This document shows, in pieces, positions 9,083-17,436 of a DNA stretch of 64,000 bases. Below the pieces are notes generated by a model, which saw only the letters and a list, made by a program, of their open reading frames with translations, made no database searches and was not told where the DNA came from. The stretch is taken from the NCBI GenBank assembly GCA_964542165.1, contig CAZITQ010000011.1:11413-75412 (forward strand). The letters run 5' to 3'. Each line of letters starts with the position of its first letter. Position 1 is the first letter of the stretch. The position numbers were made by a program, and so were the translations under genes. The stretch is from CAYTBN01 sp964542165. GTDB lineage: Bacteria > Myxococcota_A > UBA796 > UBA9615 > CAYRNR01.

Positions 9083-9508
9083 TCAGATGGCGGTGAGTTC
9101 GATCGTGACCACGCCCTTGACGTGATCCGCCCCCTCCATGCCGAGCTCGTCGGCCCACTGGAGGTCGCCGTTCTCCTGGACCAGGGTCGCCTGGGACACC
9201 TGATCCCAGGTGTACCCGTCCTTGGCGTAGCCGTCGGAGGCGATGAATGCGCAGGTGTAGCCGTCCACGCCGGTCACCCCGGCGCCGTCCAGGACGGCCT
9301 CGACCGTCACCTGGAGCGCGCCGTCGAGTTCGGTGGCCTCCAGGTCGTACAGGTCCACCGGGGTCGACCCGCCGTCGACGTCCACGGCGATCTCGTAGCT
9401 GTCACCGCCGGCCGAGTCGTCGTCGTCGTCGCCTTCGGCCAGTCCGCCGCAGCCCCCGAGGAGCAACAGGGTGATCACGGTCCAGGTTCCGAACAGTTTG
9501 CGCTTCAT
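9083..9508 (-). CDS. Small lipoprotein preceding TonB receptor
   Basis: A 141-residue lipoprotein. ATG 9508 (MKRKLFGTW) was chosen over an in-frame upstream ATG because it begins the signal sequence, which ends TLLLLGGC (Cys20), followed by a GDDDDDSAGG linker. The mature domain is short and beta-rich, with VDGYTCAFIASDGYAKDGYT; this repeat-like GYx..ASDGY pattern faintly recalls the Ig-like or ligand-binding part of molybdopterin oxidoreductase-like domains, but I would not name it. It is co-transcribed with the TonB receptor from a strong promoter at 9585-9612, so it may be an accessory surface ligand-binding protein for that receptor. Confidence 0.75.
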   Translation of the reverse strand: MKRKLFGTWTVITLLLLGGCGGLAEGDDDDDSAGGDSYEIAVDVDGGSTPVDLYDLEATELDGALQVTVEAVLDGAGVTGVDGYTCAFIASDGYAKDGYTWDQVSQATLVQENGDLQWADELGMEGADHVKGVVTIELTAI

Positions 9509-9584
9509 GGGGATGTCCCTCCGGGGGTGCGGCATCGTGGATCACGCCACGTCGTCTACCCGCAGGCGATGCGGGAGCGGTCGG

Positions 9585-9612
9585 ATGTTAACGCCCGGGG
9601 ATCGACTGTCAA
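9585..9612 (-). promoter_or_regulatory. Sigma-70-like promoter for the lipoprotein/TonB-receptor operon
   Basis: On the minus strand a perfect -35 TTGACA (9612-9607) is followed by a 16-nt spacer and TAACAT (9590-9585), four of six matches to TATAAT. The -35 overlaps the TGA stop of the upstream NTPase gene. Transcription would start about 70 nt before the lipoprotein ATG. Confidence 0.55.
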
Positions 9613-10187
9613 GGAGAAGGACGCGGCCCGAGCCAGCGGGTGATGGCGGCAACCAGGCCGTCCACCTCACGCCCGAGAACCGCCAGGGGGAACACGGCCT
9701 CGGCGGGGCCCACCTGCCGCTGGACGGACGGGAGGGCCACGTCGCGCACCGCCAGCACCCAGACCAGGGCGCGTTCGCCGCGCTCGCGGGGGGGGGTCAG
9801 CGCCGGCATGTGTCCCTCCCCACGGGCCTCGAGCTTGCCCAGCTCGTCCACGACCAGGAGGTCGGCGGTCCGGCGGGCCCTGCGGATGCGACCGCGGGCC
9901 CAGGTCCAGCCCCGTGCGTCGAACGCATAGCTCAGCTCGCCGGGCCCGACGACGACCTTCTTGCGGGCAAAGGGGAACCGCTGGCCGTCGGCCACGTCCA
10001 GCAGGTCGTAGCCGATCCGCTCGCCGCCCTCGTGGACCGCGGGTTGGAGCACGCCACCCACGCGCCAGCCCATCTTCTCGACCTTCACCACGAAGGCCGC
10101 GAGGGCGCTGCTCTTGCCCGTCTCCCGCCCACCGGTCAGGGCGAACGTGCAGGGGCGCTGCGGGGCCGTGAAGGAACGGATCGACAT
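9609..10187 (-). CDS. THEP1/DUF2478-like P-loop nucleoside triphosphatase
   Basis: A 192-residue P-loop protein. I chose ATG 10187 (MSIRSFTAPQ) because the NTPase fold begins right after it, although the frame stays open upstream through antisense sequence of the hexosaminidase. Walker A is TGGRETGKSS and Walker B is DLLVVDELGKLE; the DE(L/I)GKLE form is characteristic of the THEP1 (NTPase_1) family. RYDLL/RFPFARK between them matches the family region G(Y/F).l.....g.....a. THEP1 enzymes hydrolyse nucleoside triphosphates in vitro, and their cell role is unclear. It is divergent from the hexosaminidase by 24 nt. Confidence 0.8.
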   Translation of the reverse strand: MSIRSFTAPQRPCTFALTGGRETGKSSALAAFVVKVEKMGWRVGGVLQPAVHEGGERIGYDLLDVADGQRFPFARKKVVVGPGELSYAFDARGWTWARGRIRRARRTADLLVVDELGKLEARGEGHMPALTPPRERGERALVWVLAVRDVALPSVQRQVGPAEAVFPLAVLGREVDGLVAAITRWLGPRPSP

Positions 10188-10211
10188 CGGTCCAAGATAC
10201 CCTAGGGGATC

Positions 10212-11702
10212 ATGACCGTCGCCCACGCAGCCCCCCCGGAAGCCCCCAGCCTGATCCCTCGTCCGGCGTCCCTGAAATCGGGGCGTGGGGAGTGGCGTCT
10301 GACTGCCCAGAGCCGCATCGCGGTGACCCCGGGCCTCGAGGGCGAGGGCGAGGCGCTCGCGCGGGTGCTCCGTCGGCCCACGGGATTCCCCCTCGCGGTC
10401 GTCGCGGGCGAGGGGACGGCGGGGGACGTCGGCTTGAGCCTGGGGCAGCACCCGGCGCTGGGGGAGGAGGGGTACCTCCTGGACGTGAATCCACGCGGGG
10501 CACGGATCGAGGCCGCCACGAGGGCGGGGGTGTTCTACGGGTGTCAGACCCTGCGCCAGCTTTTCCCCCCGGCGGTGGAGGGCGCCGGACGGATCGATGG
10601 GGTGGACTGGGTCCTGCCGGCCGTCTCGGTCGAGGACCGTCCGCGCTTCCCCTGGCGGGGCATGATGCTGGACGTGGCCCGTCACTTCTTCCCCGTCGGG
10701 GACGTGAAGCGCTGGATCGATCTCGCCGCCCACCACAAGCTCAACCGCTTCCACCTCCACCTGACCGACGACCAGGGATGGCGGATCGAGATCCCGTCCT
10801 GGCCCGACCTGGCGCGGGTGGGCGGCGCCAACGAGGTGGGCGGGGGCCCGGGTGGGTACTACGGTACGGCCGACTTCCGGGCGATCGTCGAGTACGCAGC
10901 GGACCGCCACGTCACCGTCGTGCCCGAGATCGACATGCCCGGGCACTGCAACGCCGCCCAGGCCGCCTACGGGCTCCTCAACGAGGACGGGAAGCCCAGG
11001 GCCCCGTACACCGGCACCCGGGTCGGGTTCAGCTCGCTGTGGATCGACGGGGCGATCACCCAGCGCTTGGTCGAGGAGGTGCTCGGAGAGCTCGCGGACC
11101 TGACCCCGGGACCCTACCTCCATGTGGGCGGCGACGAGGCCTTCGCCACCGATCCCGGGGACTACGCGCGCTTCGTCGTGCGGACCCAGGAGGTGGTCGC
11201 CTCGCTGGGCAAGACGATGATCGGCTGGGAGGAGATCGGTCGCGCACCCCTCCGCGCACCCGCGATCTGCCAGTTCTGGCGCGACGCCTCCCTGGCCCGG
11301 TCCGCGGTCGAGCGGGGCGCGCTGATCGTCTGCTCGCCCTCGAAACACGCCTACCTGGACATGGGCTACGCCCCCGACTCGGCGGTGGGCACCCTGTGGG
11401 CCGGCCCCATCGACGTGGAGCAGGCCTACCGCTGGGATCCCACGGACTTCGGGTTCGCCGAAGCCGCCCTCCTCGGGGTCGAAGCGCCGCTGTGGACCGA
11501 GACCGCCGCGACCTTCGAACAGGCGGCCCACCTGGCCTTCCCCCGCCTCCCCGGCCACGCGGAGATCGCCTGGTCACCGGCCGGCGGGCGCTCGTGGGAC
11601 GAGTACCGGGGGCGCCTGGCCCGCCACGGGGAGCGGATGGAGCGTTGGGGGGTCGACTTCTTCCGGGCTCCCGGGGTGGAATGGTGCCCGGCCTCCCCAT
11701 AG
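10212..11702 (+). CDS. GH20 beta-N-acetylhexosaminidase
   Basis: A 496-residue family-20 glycoside hydrolase. The N-terminal GH20b-like domain (residues about 10-150) contains SLIPRPASL and AGVFYGCQTLRQLFPP. The TIM barrel begins RFPWRGMMLDVARHFFPV and includes HKLNRFHLHLTDDQGWRIEI. The catalytic Asp-Glu pair is in HVGGDEAF (Asp308-Glu309); the late barrel has WTETAATFEQAAHLAFPRL. It removes terminal GlcNAc/GalNAc, for example from chitin or peptidoglycan fragments. No signal peptide is evident, so it may be cytoplasmic, or the start may be mis-set. Confidence 0.93.
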   Translation: MTVAHAAPPEAPSLIPRPASLKSGRGEWRLTAQSRIAVTPGLEGEGEALARVLRRPTGFPLAVVAGEGTAGDVGLSLGQHPALGEEGYLLDVNPRGARIEAATRAGVFYGCQTLRQLFPPAVEGAGRIDGVDWVLPAVSVEDRPRFPWRGMMLDVARHFFPVGDVKRWIDLAAHHKLNRFHLHLTDDQGWRIEIPSWPDLARVGGANEVGGGPGGYYGTADFRAIVEYAADRHVTVVPEIDMPGHCNAAQAAYGLLNEDGKPRAPYTGTRVGFSSLWIDGAITQRLVEEVLGELADLTPGPYLHVGGDEAFATDPGDYARFVVRTQEVVASLGKTMIGWEEIGRAPLRAPAICQFWRDASLARSAVERGALIVCSPSKHAYLDMGYAPDSAVGTLWAGPIDVEQAYRWDPTDFGFAEAALLGVEAPLWTETAATFEQAAHLAFPRLPGHAEIAWSPAGGRSWDEYRGRLARHGERMERWGVDFFRAPGVEWCPASP

Positions 11703-11731
11703 CTCGGCTCCCCGGAGCGGAGAGGAACGCG

Positions 11732-12775
11732 ATGCGACGTGTGATCTGGATGCTGACCGCCACCCTGCTGGTCTCGTGCGGGCCGAACGAACACGACGAC
11801 GCCCACGGAGACGACGACGACGCCACCGGCGACTGCGAGGTGGAGGTGCTCGGGACCGTCCCGGCCAACGACGCCATGGACGCCTATCACCGCGCGGCGG
11901 TGGAGTTCGTCCTGTCCGCCGCGGACGCGACGGCCACGGCTGTGCTGGCGGATGGCGAGGGCAATCCGGTCCAGGGCACGTCGGAGATCGACGGGATCGG
12001 GACCGTGCTCCGCTTTTTCCCCGACGAACCCCTGGCCCCGAGCTCGCCTTACGCAGCCACGGCGACCACCTGCGACGGCCTCCGGACCCACGAGATCATC
12101 TTCACCACCAGCGAGCTGGGCGGCCCGATGGACTGCAACCCGACGGCCGGTGTGTACGCCCTCGACCTGGACAACGCGCGCTTCCTCCAGCCCGTGGGGA
12201 TCGGCGAGGTGCTCCAGGAGATGTTGAGCCGCGAGGTGCTCATGATGTTCTCGAGCGACACACCTCCGATGCTCTCGCCCATGTGGGGGATGACCGTGGA
12301 GGACTCCAAGGACCAGGACTTCTGCACTCCGACCCTCGACTTCCCCGACGTGGATTTCGCCGAACCGCCGTACTTCGAGATGGGACCGGCGGACGCGGTC
12401 CTGGGGGCCGGTGCGGGCTCCGTGCCGGTCGCGGGCCTGGAGTTCACGGGCACCTTCTCGCCGGAGTGCAGCTACATCGGCGGCGGCGCAATCGCTGGCG
12501 AGGTGGACCTCCGGGAACTCAAGGAGGCCTTGCCGGGGCTGTTCGACGCGCAGACCGTGGACGACCTGGCCGGGTTGCTGGTGGGATTCGGGATATCCAC
12601 GGTTCCTTGCCCGGACGCGGAGGCGTACTGCATCGACGTCCTGGCTGACCAGATCCAGGCCACCTTGGCCGGCACGCCCCTCGAGTGTGTCCCGGCGGAG
12701 AACTGCCACCCGAACTGCCCGGACAGCGATTCCAACCCCGAGTGCGACGTCGACGACTACCCCACGTGTGAGTAG
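11732..12775 (+). CDS. Secreted lipoprotein with Ig-like domain, function unknown
   Basis: A 347-residue lipoprotein. The ATG at 11732 follows GGAGAGGAACGCG and opens a signal ending TATLLVSC (Cys16), then a GDDDDATGD linker. Residues about 35-115 (VPANDAMDAYHRAAVEFVLSAAD and the FFPDEPLAPSSPYAATATTC segment) look like a bacterial Big_5-type Ig-like domain. The rest contains paired cysteines and a Cys-rich tail (CHPNCPDSDSNPEC). It starts 29 nt after the hexosaminidase stop and may be co-transcribed with it. Confidence 0.8.
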   Translation: MRRVIWMLTATLLVSCGPNEHDDAHGDDDDATGDCEVEVLGTVPANDAMDAYHRAAVEFVLSAADATATAVLADGEGNPVQGTSEIDGIGTVLRFFPDEPLAPSSPYAATATTCDGLRTHEIIFTTSELGGPMDCNPTAGVYALDLDNARFLQPVGIGEVLQEMLSREVLMMFSSDTPPMLSPMWGMTVEDSKDQDFCTPTLDFPDVDFAEPPYFEMGPADAVLGAGAGSVPVAGLEFTGTFSPECSYIGGGAIAGEVDLRELKEALPGLFDAQTVDDLAGLLVGFGISTVPCPDAEAYCIDVLADQIQATLAGTPLECVPAENCHPNCPDSDSNPECDVDDYPTCE

Positions 12776-12811
12776 GGCGGCCCGATTCGCCGGGCAGAGG
12801 AGGCGTCAGGC

Positions 12812-13414
12812 ATGGGACCCAGGAAGTGCGGCTGGTGCGGCACGGTGGTCCACGAGGACCGCACGAACTGCGTGAACTGCGGGGGTCCCCTCCCCCTGCC
12901 GCTGGCCTTCGAGGTGGGCGAGGTCCCGCCACGGGCACCGCGGGATCTGCCAGCCAAGTTCAAGCGCAACAAGCTGTTCCTCAAGAACTTCGGCTTCATC
13001 TTCGGCTCGATCTTCGGGGGCGTCGGCTGCCTGATCGTCGTGGTGTTCGGGGTGCTGATGTTCGTGGTCCCGCCCATCGGCTTCGGGGCCTGCCTGGGCG
13101 CCCTGTTCGCCGGCATCGGCCTCCCGATCGCCGGGATCGGCATCCGCAACGCCCTGCGGACGATGGACGTGCTGCGAGGCGGCACCCATGTCGAGGGCAC
13201 GGTGGTGCGGGTCGGCGACGACACCTCGGTCTCCTACAACGGCCGCCACCCCTGGATGGTGGAGTACACCTTCTCGGTCGACGGCGGTCTCGAGGGCGGC
13301 TCGGTCTCCTCCTTCGACCCGGTCATGTCCCATGTGGAACCCGGCCACAAGCTGTGGGTGGTCTACCGGCCCGACGATCCGGACCAGAACTCCGTCTGGC
13401 CGCCGGTGAGCTGA
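12812..13414 (+). CDS. Zinc-ribbon membrane protein, DUF3592-like
   Basis: A 200-residue protein. Residues 6-24 carry two CxxC knuckles (CGWC and CVNC), a small zinc ribbon. A basic linker is followed by two hydrophobic helices at about 60-80 and 85-110, then a C-terminal beta-domain (GTVVRVGDDTSVSYNGRHPWMVEYTF and WVVYRPDDPDQNSVWP) that matches the DUF3592-style pattern: modifiable value, conversion to area, ratio. The function is unknown. It lies 36 nt after the lipoprotein gene, and a repeat cluster begins just downstream. Confidence 0.7.
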   Translation: MGPRKCGWCGTVVHEDRTNCVNCGGPLPLPLAFEVGEVPPRAPRDLPAKFKRNKLFLKNFGFIFGSIFGGVGCLIVVVFGVLMFVVPPIGFGACLGALFAGIGLPIAGIGIRNALRTMDVLRGGTHVEGTVVRVGDDTSVSYNGRHPWMVEYTFSVDGGLEGGSVSSFDPVMSHVEPGHKLWVVYRPDDPDQNSVWPPVS

Positions 13415-13460
13415 GCCCCTCGATCTCGGCCAGCTTCCCGGTTCTTCGGAAACCGAAACC

Positions 13461-13675
13461 GGGGATCAAAACCTGGGGTCAAAAAACCTGGGGTCATGTA
13501 TTGCATATTGCATGTTTCCGCGAACCACGATCGGGGACCTAGAACCGGGGGTCATGTATTGCATATTGCATGTTTCCGCGAACCACGATCGGGGACCTGT
13601 TGCCCGATCAAAACATGCAATATGCAATACATGACCCCAGCTTTGCAGCTTCTGACCCCAGCTTCCTGACCCCGA
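13461..13675 (+). repeat. REP-like repeat cluster 1 (upstream of SPFH gene)
   Basis: Two direct copies of a unit of about 52 nt, starting at 13490 and 13548 (period 58), each read GGGGTCATG, a doubled ATTGCAT, GTTTCC, then a tail containing CGAACCACGATCGGGGACCT. An inverted copy of the 28-nt core lies at about 13610-13637 (ends in CATGACCCC). Extra GGGGTC and TGACCCC heptamers flank these at about 13475, 13653 and 13668. The opposed copies can form a long hairpin. The TGACCCC/GGGGTCA ends resemble REP elements mobilised by RAYT (Y1 transposase-like) proteins, but no RAYT gene is in this window. The remaining intergenic DNA up to 13834 holds nothing else I can recognise. Confidence 0.8.
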
Positions 13676-13834
13676 CTTCTCGCGGGCTCGACGCGATTGG
13701 CTGGAAGGGGACCTTGGGATCAACGGCCGACGTCAACTGATCCATTTTGGATCACTCGCGAGCCCAAAACCCCCGCCTTTGGCTGGCACCCGTCTTGCTA
13801 CTCCCTCTACAAGTCGAACCGGAGGGAGGAACCC

Positions 13835-14926
13835 ATGGGTACAGACGTGTCTCGCTGGGGCCTGGTGGTGGCGGCGCCCCACCAGCACCTGATCGCCATT
13901 CGAAAGGGGCGCGTCGTGCGCTCGGAGCAGGGGGGCAGCCACTTCCGCTGGCCCTGGGACACCGTGGCGCTGGTCGACACGAGCGTCCACCGGCTGCAGT
14001 TCTCCGCGGACCAGGTCACCCGGGAGAAGGCTGGCGTGAAGGTGAGCGGGCTGGCCGTGTTCCGGGTGGTCGAGCCGGAGCTGGCCTACCGCATGCTCGA
14101 CCTCGACCGCGGCGACGGCCACGTGGAGATCCTGCGCGAGATGTTCGTGGGGGCCACCCGCCGCCTGGTGGCCAACCTGACCCTCGAGGAGTGCATCACC
14201 CGGCGCAAGGACTCGCTGGCCGCCGAGCTGATGGCCGAGGTAGCGCCGGTGGTGGGCGCGTCCGGCAGGCAGGAGGACGGCACCGACCGGGGGTGGGGCA
14301 TCGCCATCGACACCATCGAGATCCAGGACGTGCGGATCCTCTCCGAGGAGGTGTTCGAGCGGCTCCAGGCCCCGTACCGGGCGGGGCTGGCGCTGGAGGC
14401 GGAGCGGGCGCAAGCCGAGGTCGAGCGCGAGAAGGCCAGCATCGAGGCGGCCCGCGAGCGGGAGCGAGAACAGCGGCGGCGGGAGCTGATGGAGCTGGAG
14501 GAGGCCAGGATCGCGGCGGAGCGGGCGAGGGCCAAGCAGGAGGCCACGCACGGGGCGGAGCTGGCGCAGATGGAGCAGGACGCCGAGATCGCGCGAGACG
14601 AGGTCCGGGCCACCGCAGGGGTACGGACCGCCGGGCTCGAGGCCGAAGCCGAGCGGGTGTCCGGCGCCGCCCGGGCCGACGTGGAGCGGATGCTGCGCGC
14701 GGCCCAGGACGCGATCTCCGACGAACGGCTGCGCGAGCTGCTTCTGACCGAGACCCTGCCCCGGATGGCCGACGCCTTCCGAGACAGCTTCGATCAGGTG
14801 ACGGTCACCGGCGGTGACATGGGGTTCCTGGGCCAGGGCCTGTCCCAGGTCCTGGCGACGATGCGCGCCCACGGGGTGGAGCCCGAGACTTTGCTTGGAC
14901 GTCAGGAACGGACCGACGAGACCTAG
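13835..14926 (+). CDS. SPFH/band-7 domain coiled-coil protein
   Basis: A 363-residue protein. ATG 13835 follows GGAGGGAGGAACCC; open frame further upstream runs through the repeat cluster and is not coding. Residues about 10-180 are an SPFH (flotillin/prohibitin-like) domain: QHLIAIRKGRVVRSEQGG, FSADQVTREKAGVKVSGLAVFRV, and the end motif IDTIEIQDVRILSEEVF. Residues about 185-300 form a highly charged, AE(R)A-rich coiled coil. The C-terminus is a short globular tail. There is no N-terminal membrane helix, unlike many family members, so membrane attachment would be peripheral or through oligomers. The gene stands alone between two clusters of the same repeat family. Confidence 0.85.
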   Translation: MGTDVSRWGLVVAAPHQHLIAIRKGRVVRSEQGGSHFRWPWDTVALVDTSVHRLQFSADQVTREKAGVKVSGLAVFRVVEPELAYRMLDLDRGDGHVEILREMFVGATRRLVANLTLEECITRRKDSLAAELMAEVAPVVGASGRQEDGTDRGWGIAIDTIEIQDVRILSEEVFERLQAPYRAGLALEAERAQAEVEREKASIEAAREREREQRRRELMELEEARIAAERARAKQEATHGAELAQMEQDAEIARDEVRATAGVRTAGLEAEAERVSGAARADVERMLRAAQDAISDERLRELLLTETLPRMADAFRDSFDQVTVTGGDMGFLGQGLSQVLATMRAHGVEPETLLGRQERTDET

Positions 14927-15034
14927 GCTGTGGAAAACCGGGGGTCATGAAACCGGGGGTGCAGTATTAAATAATTTATTTTTTAACCAACACAAAAACG
15001 GGGCCAAATGGGCCCGAAAAAAAATAAAAAAAAA

Positions 15035-15044
15035 NNNNNNNNNN
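15035..15044. other. Assembly gap (10 N)
   Basis: Ten Ns, presumably a placeholder of unknown true length. The preceding 14960-15034 is AT-rich and homopolymer-rich, unlike the rest of the scaffold, and looks like low-quality contig-end sequence. Repeat cluster 2 begins directly after it, so the repeat probably broke the assembly. Confidence 0.95.
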
Positions 15045-15048
15045 AACC

Positions 15049-15200
15049 ATGATCGGGGACCTGTTGCCCGATCTAAACATGCAATATGCAATACATGACC
15101 CCGGCTCTGGCCCCGGCTCTGTTGCCCGATCTAAACATGCAATATGCAATACATGACCCCGGCTCCCGACCCCGGCTCCCGGCCCCTGGACCCCGGCTCC
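15049..15200 (-). repeat. REP-like repeat cluster 2 (downstream of SPFH gene)
   Basis: Two copies of the same 28-nt core as cluster 1, in inverted orientation, at 15075-15102 and 15133-15160. They are again exactly 58 nt apart, and each is preceded by a GTTGCCCGATCT segment. A run of CCCCGGCTC-type units follows to about 15200. With cluster 1 this gives at least five cores around a single gene. Confidence 0.8.
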
Positions 15201-15209
15201 GTGACCCGG

Positions 15210-17321
15210 TCAATCGACGGGAACGGGCTCGACCGGCACCGCCGGCTCGGCCCCTTGGGCCTCCTCGTCTCCCATCAGGTAGTGGCGGAACCAGTTCAGC
15301 TCGCGGGTCTGGTAGTCGACCATGTGGACCGGGCGGTTGATGCCGTGGCCTTCGCCCTCGTAGAGGACCAGGCGGCTGGGGACGCCGTTGAGCTGGAGGT
15401 AGGTGAACATCTCGATGGACTGGCGGGGGTCGACGGGCTTGTCCAGGGTGCCGTGCATGAGCAGGGTCGGGGTGGTCATCTGGTTGGCGCGGGACGCCGG
15501 GGAGTCGCCCCAGAGTTCGGTCAGGTCCCCGTCCCATGGCTGGCGGTAGGCGTCGATGAGCAGCTGGGGATTGGACTGGCCCATGGCGGACACGTAGTTG
15601 AACAGCCCGGCGATGGACACGGCGGCGGCGAAGCGGTCGGTGCGGGAGACGACGACGTTGGTCATCAATCCGCCGTAGCTGTAGCCGGTGAAGCCCATCC
15701 GCTCGGGGTCGGCGATTGCCTGTTCCACCAGGGCGTCGGCAGCGGCCATCAGGTCGTCGAAGTCCAGCTCGCCGAAGCCGCGGTAGGTGGCCTGCAGCGC
15801 CTCTTCGCCGTAGCCGGTCCCACCCCGGGGGTTGGCGATGAAGACCGCGAAGCCCTCGTGGGACAGCACGTGCCAGGGGTAGCGGGTGGTCCAGGCGTTG
15901 CCGTAGCGGTAGTAGGGGCCGCCGTGCATCTCGATGATGGTGGGGTGGTTGCCCGCCTTGTCCGCGCCGGGGGGCAGGAAGAGGTACCCCTGGACGGTCA
16001 CACCCTCGGCGGCGCCGGGCAGGGTCAGCAGCTCGGGGGCGACGAGGCCCAGGTCGGCGACGGCTTCGTCGGTGCTGTCCAGCTGGATCGCGGCGCCGCG
16101 GCCGCGGACCTTGCGGACCCACAGGCTTCCGGGGCGGTGCTGCTCGCTCTCGACGTAGGCCAGGATCCCCGCACGCAGGTCGAAGTGCCGGATGTTGCCT
16201 GCCAGGCGGGTGGTCGGGAACATGCGTCCGCCCCGGGCGTCCACCTGCCACAGGTCGTGGCTCGGGCCGTCGGCGGCCAGGATGTAGATCGTCCGGCCGT
16301 CGTCGGACCAGACCGGTGCGTGCCGCGGGACCGAGCCCACGCCGCCCAGGGTCATCTGGGTCTCGCCGGTGAGGACGGTCTCCTCGCCGCTGGCCAGCTC
16401 TCGCACCACCAGGTCCTTGAGGTTGAGGTAGGCCCGCAGCTCGGCGTTGCGGTCCCGGAAGTAGGCCAGCTTCGTCCCGTCGGGCGAGAAAGCAGCCTTC
16501 GAGCTGTGGCGGTCCAGGGGGCTGACGGTCTGTAGCTCGCCGCTGGCCACGTCCACCAGTCCGATACGCTGCTCCTCGTCCACCAGCGACGAGAAACGCT
16601 CGTTGTAGGTCAGCGCGATCGTCGACCCGTCGGGTGACCAGGCCAGGTCGCGAACGTGGATCGGGGCGAAGGTGAGCTGACGGGCCTCCCCGTCCGCCGG
16701 CCCGTCGGTACCCGCCGGCACGATCCACAGCTGGCTGAACTCCTCGGGCTGCTCGAGGCGGTCGAAGACCTGGAAGTCGCCGTCGACGTCTGAGTCCGAG
16801 TCCGGGTCCGAGTCCGAGGCGGAGTCCGAGGCCGAGGCCGAGTCCGCGTCCGAGGCAGGGTCCTTGCCGGGGTCGGCGAAGACCGCCAGCCACTGTCCGT
16901 CCGGCGACCACCAGTAGGCGTGGACGCCCCCCTCCACGTCGGTGATCGCCCTCGGCTCCGACCCGTCCAGCGGGTTCAGCCAGACCTGTCGCGATTCGCC
17001 GTCCCGCTTCGTCGCGTAGCTCAGCCCGCCGGTGGGCCGCCAGGCCAGGCCGCCCACGCCGTCGTCGAAGGTGACCTGTCGGGGTCCGTCCCCGTCGCGG
17101 TCGGCCACCCAGACTTTCGAGGTCTTGTCGTCGTCGGCCACCGAGCGCCCGGTCTTGCGGTAGGCCACCTGTCGGCCGTCGTAGGACACCACCGGGTGCT
17201 CCAGGTAGGGCACCTCGAGGAACGCCGGGATGGTGAGCCCGCTTGGCTCCTCGTCCGCCGCGACCGGACCGGCGAGGACGAGGGAGACGGCTCCGAGAAT
17301 CGTGAGAGAAGCCAGACGCAT
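15210..17321 (-). CDS. S9 family (prolyl oligopeptidase/acyl-aminoacyl) serine peptidase, secreted
   Basis: A 703-residue peptidase. ATG 17321 follows GGAGGAACCG and begins a signal peptide (MRLASLTILGAVSLVLAGP, cleaved near AADEE). Residues about 30-430 form a WD40-like/TolB-like beta-propeller (repeats such as WSPDGQWLAVF, WSPDGSTIALTY and FSPDGTKLAYF). Residues about 440-690 are the alpha/beta hydrolase: GGPYYRYG oxyanion region, nucleophile Ser548 in GYSYGGLM, acid in HGTLDKPVDPRQS, and His659 in EGEGHGINRP. An insertion of SDSDSD-type acidic repeats sits in the propeller (encoded at about 16785-16855). It hydrolyses short peptides, probably in the periplasm or outside the cell. Confidence 0.93.
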   Translation of the reverse strand: MRLASLTILGAVSLVLAGPVAADEEPSGLTIPAFLEVPYLEHPVVSYDGRQVAYRKTGRSVADDDKTSKVWVADRDGDGPRQVTFDDGVGGLAWRPTGGLSYATKRDGESRQVWLNPLDGSEPRAITDVEGGVHAYWWSPDGQWLAVFADPGKDPASDADSASASDSASDSDPDSDSDVDGDFQVFDRLEQPEEFSQLWIVPAGTDGPADGEARQLTFAPIHVRDLAWSPDGSTIALTYNERFSSLVDEEQRIGLVDVASGELQTVSPLDRHSSKAAFSPDGTKLAYFRDRNAELRAYLNLKDLVVRELASGEETVLTGETQMTLGGVGSVPRHAPVWSDDGRTIYILAADGPSHDLWQVDARGGRMFPTTRLAGNIRHFDLRAGILAYVESEQHRPGSLWVRKVRGRGAAIQLDSTDEAVADLGLVAPELLTLPGAAEGVTVQGYLFLPPGADKAGNHPTIIEMHGGPYYRYGNAWTTRYPWHVLSHEGFAVFIANPRGGTGYGEEALQATYRGFGELDFDDLMAAADALVEQAIADPERMGFTGYSYGGLMTNVVVSRTDRFAAAVSIAGLFNYVSAMGQSNPQLLIDAYRQPWDGDLTELWGDSPASRANQMTTPTLLMHGTLDKPVDPRQSIEMFTYLQLNGVPSRLVLYEGEGHGINRPVHMVDYQTRELNWFRHYLMGDEEAQGAEPAVPVEPVPVD

Positions 17322-17400
17322 CGGTTCCTCCAGTGGAACGTGAGATCGGGGGCCACGGCGGGCCGGCCCCCGACGAGACGCTACCGTCGAAGCGGTGTCC

Positions 17401-17436
17401 AGATCCCATGCAGGCTGGCCCGCCTGCATGGGATCT
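17401..17436 (-). terminator. Perfect 15-bp inverted repeat after the Ig-like surface protein gene
   Basis: Arms 17401-17415 and 17422-17436 are exact complements around a 6-nt loop, and the stem overlaps the stop codon at 17435-17437. The position fits a transcript end for the gene at 17435, but no T tract follows on the minus strand, so it is not a classical intrinsic terminator. It may instead be an mRNA-stabilising hairpin or a REP-like element. Confidence 0.45.

Noticed and set aside
13461..13675. CRISPR array
   Set aside because: The repeats are too few, include an inverted copy, and have near-identical intervals rather than variable spacers.
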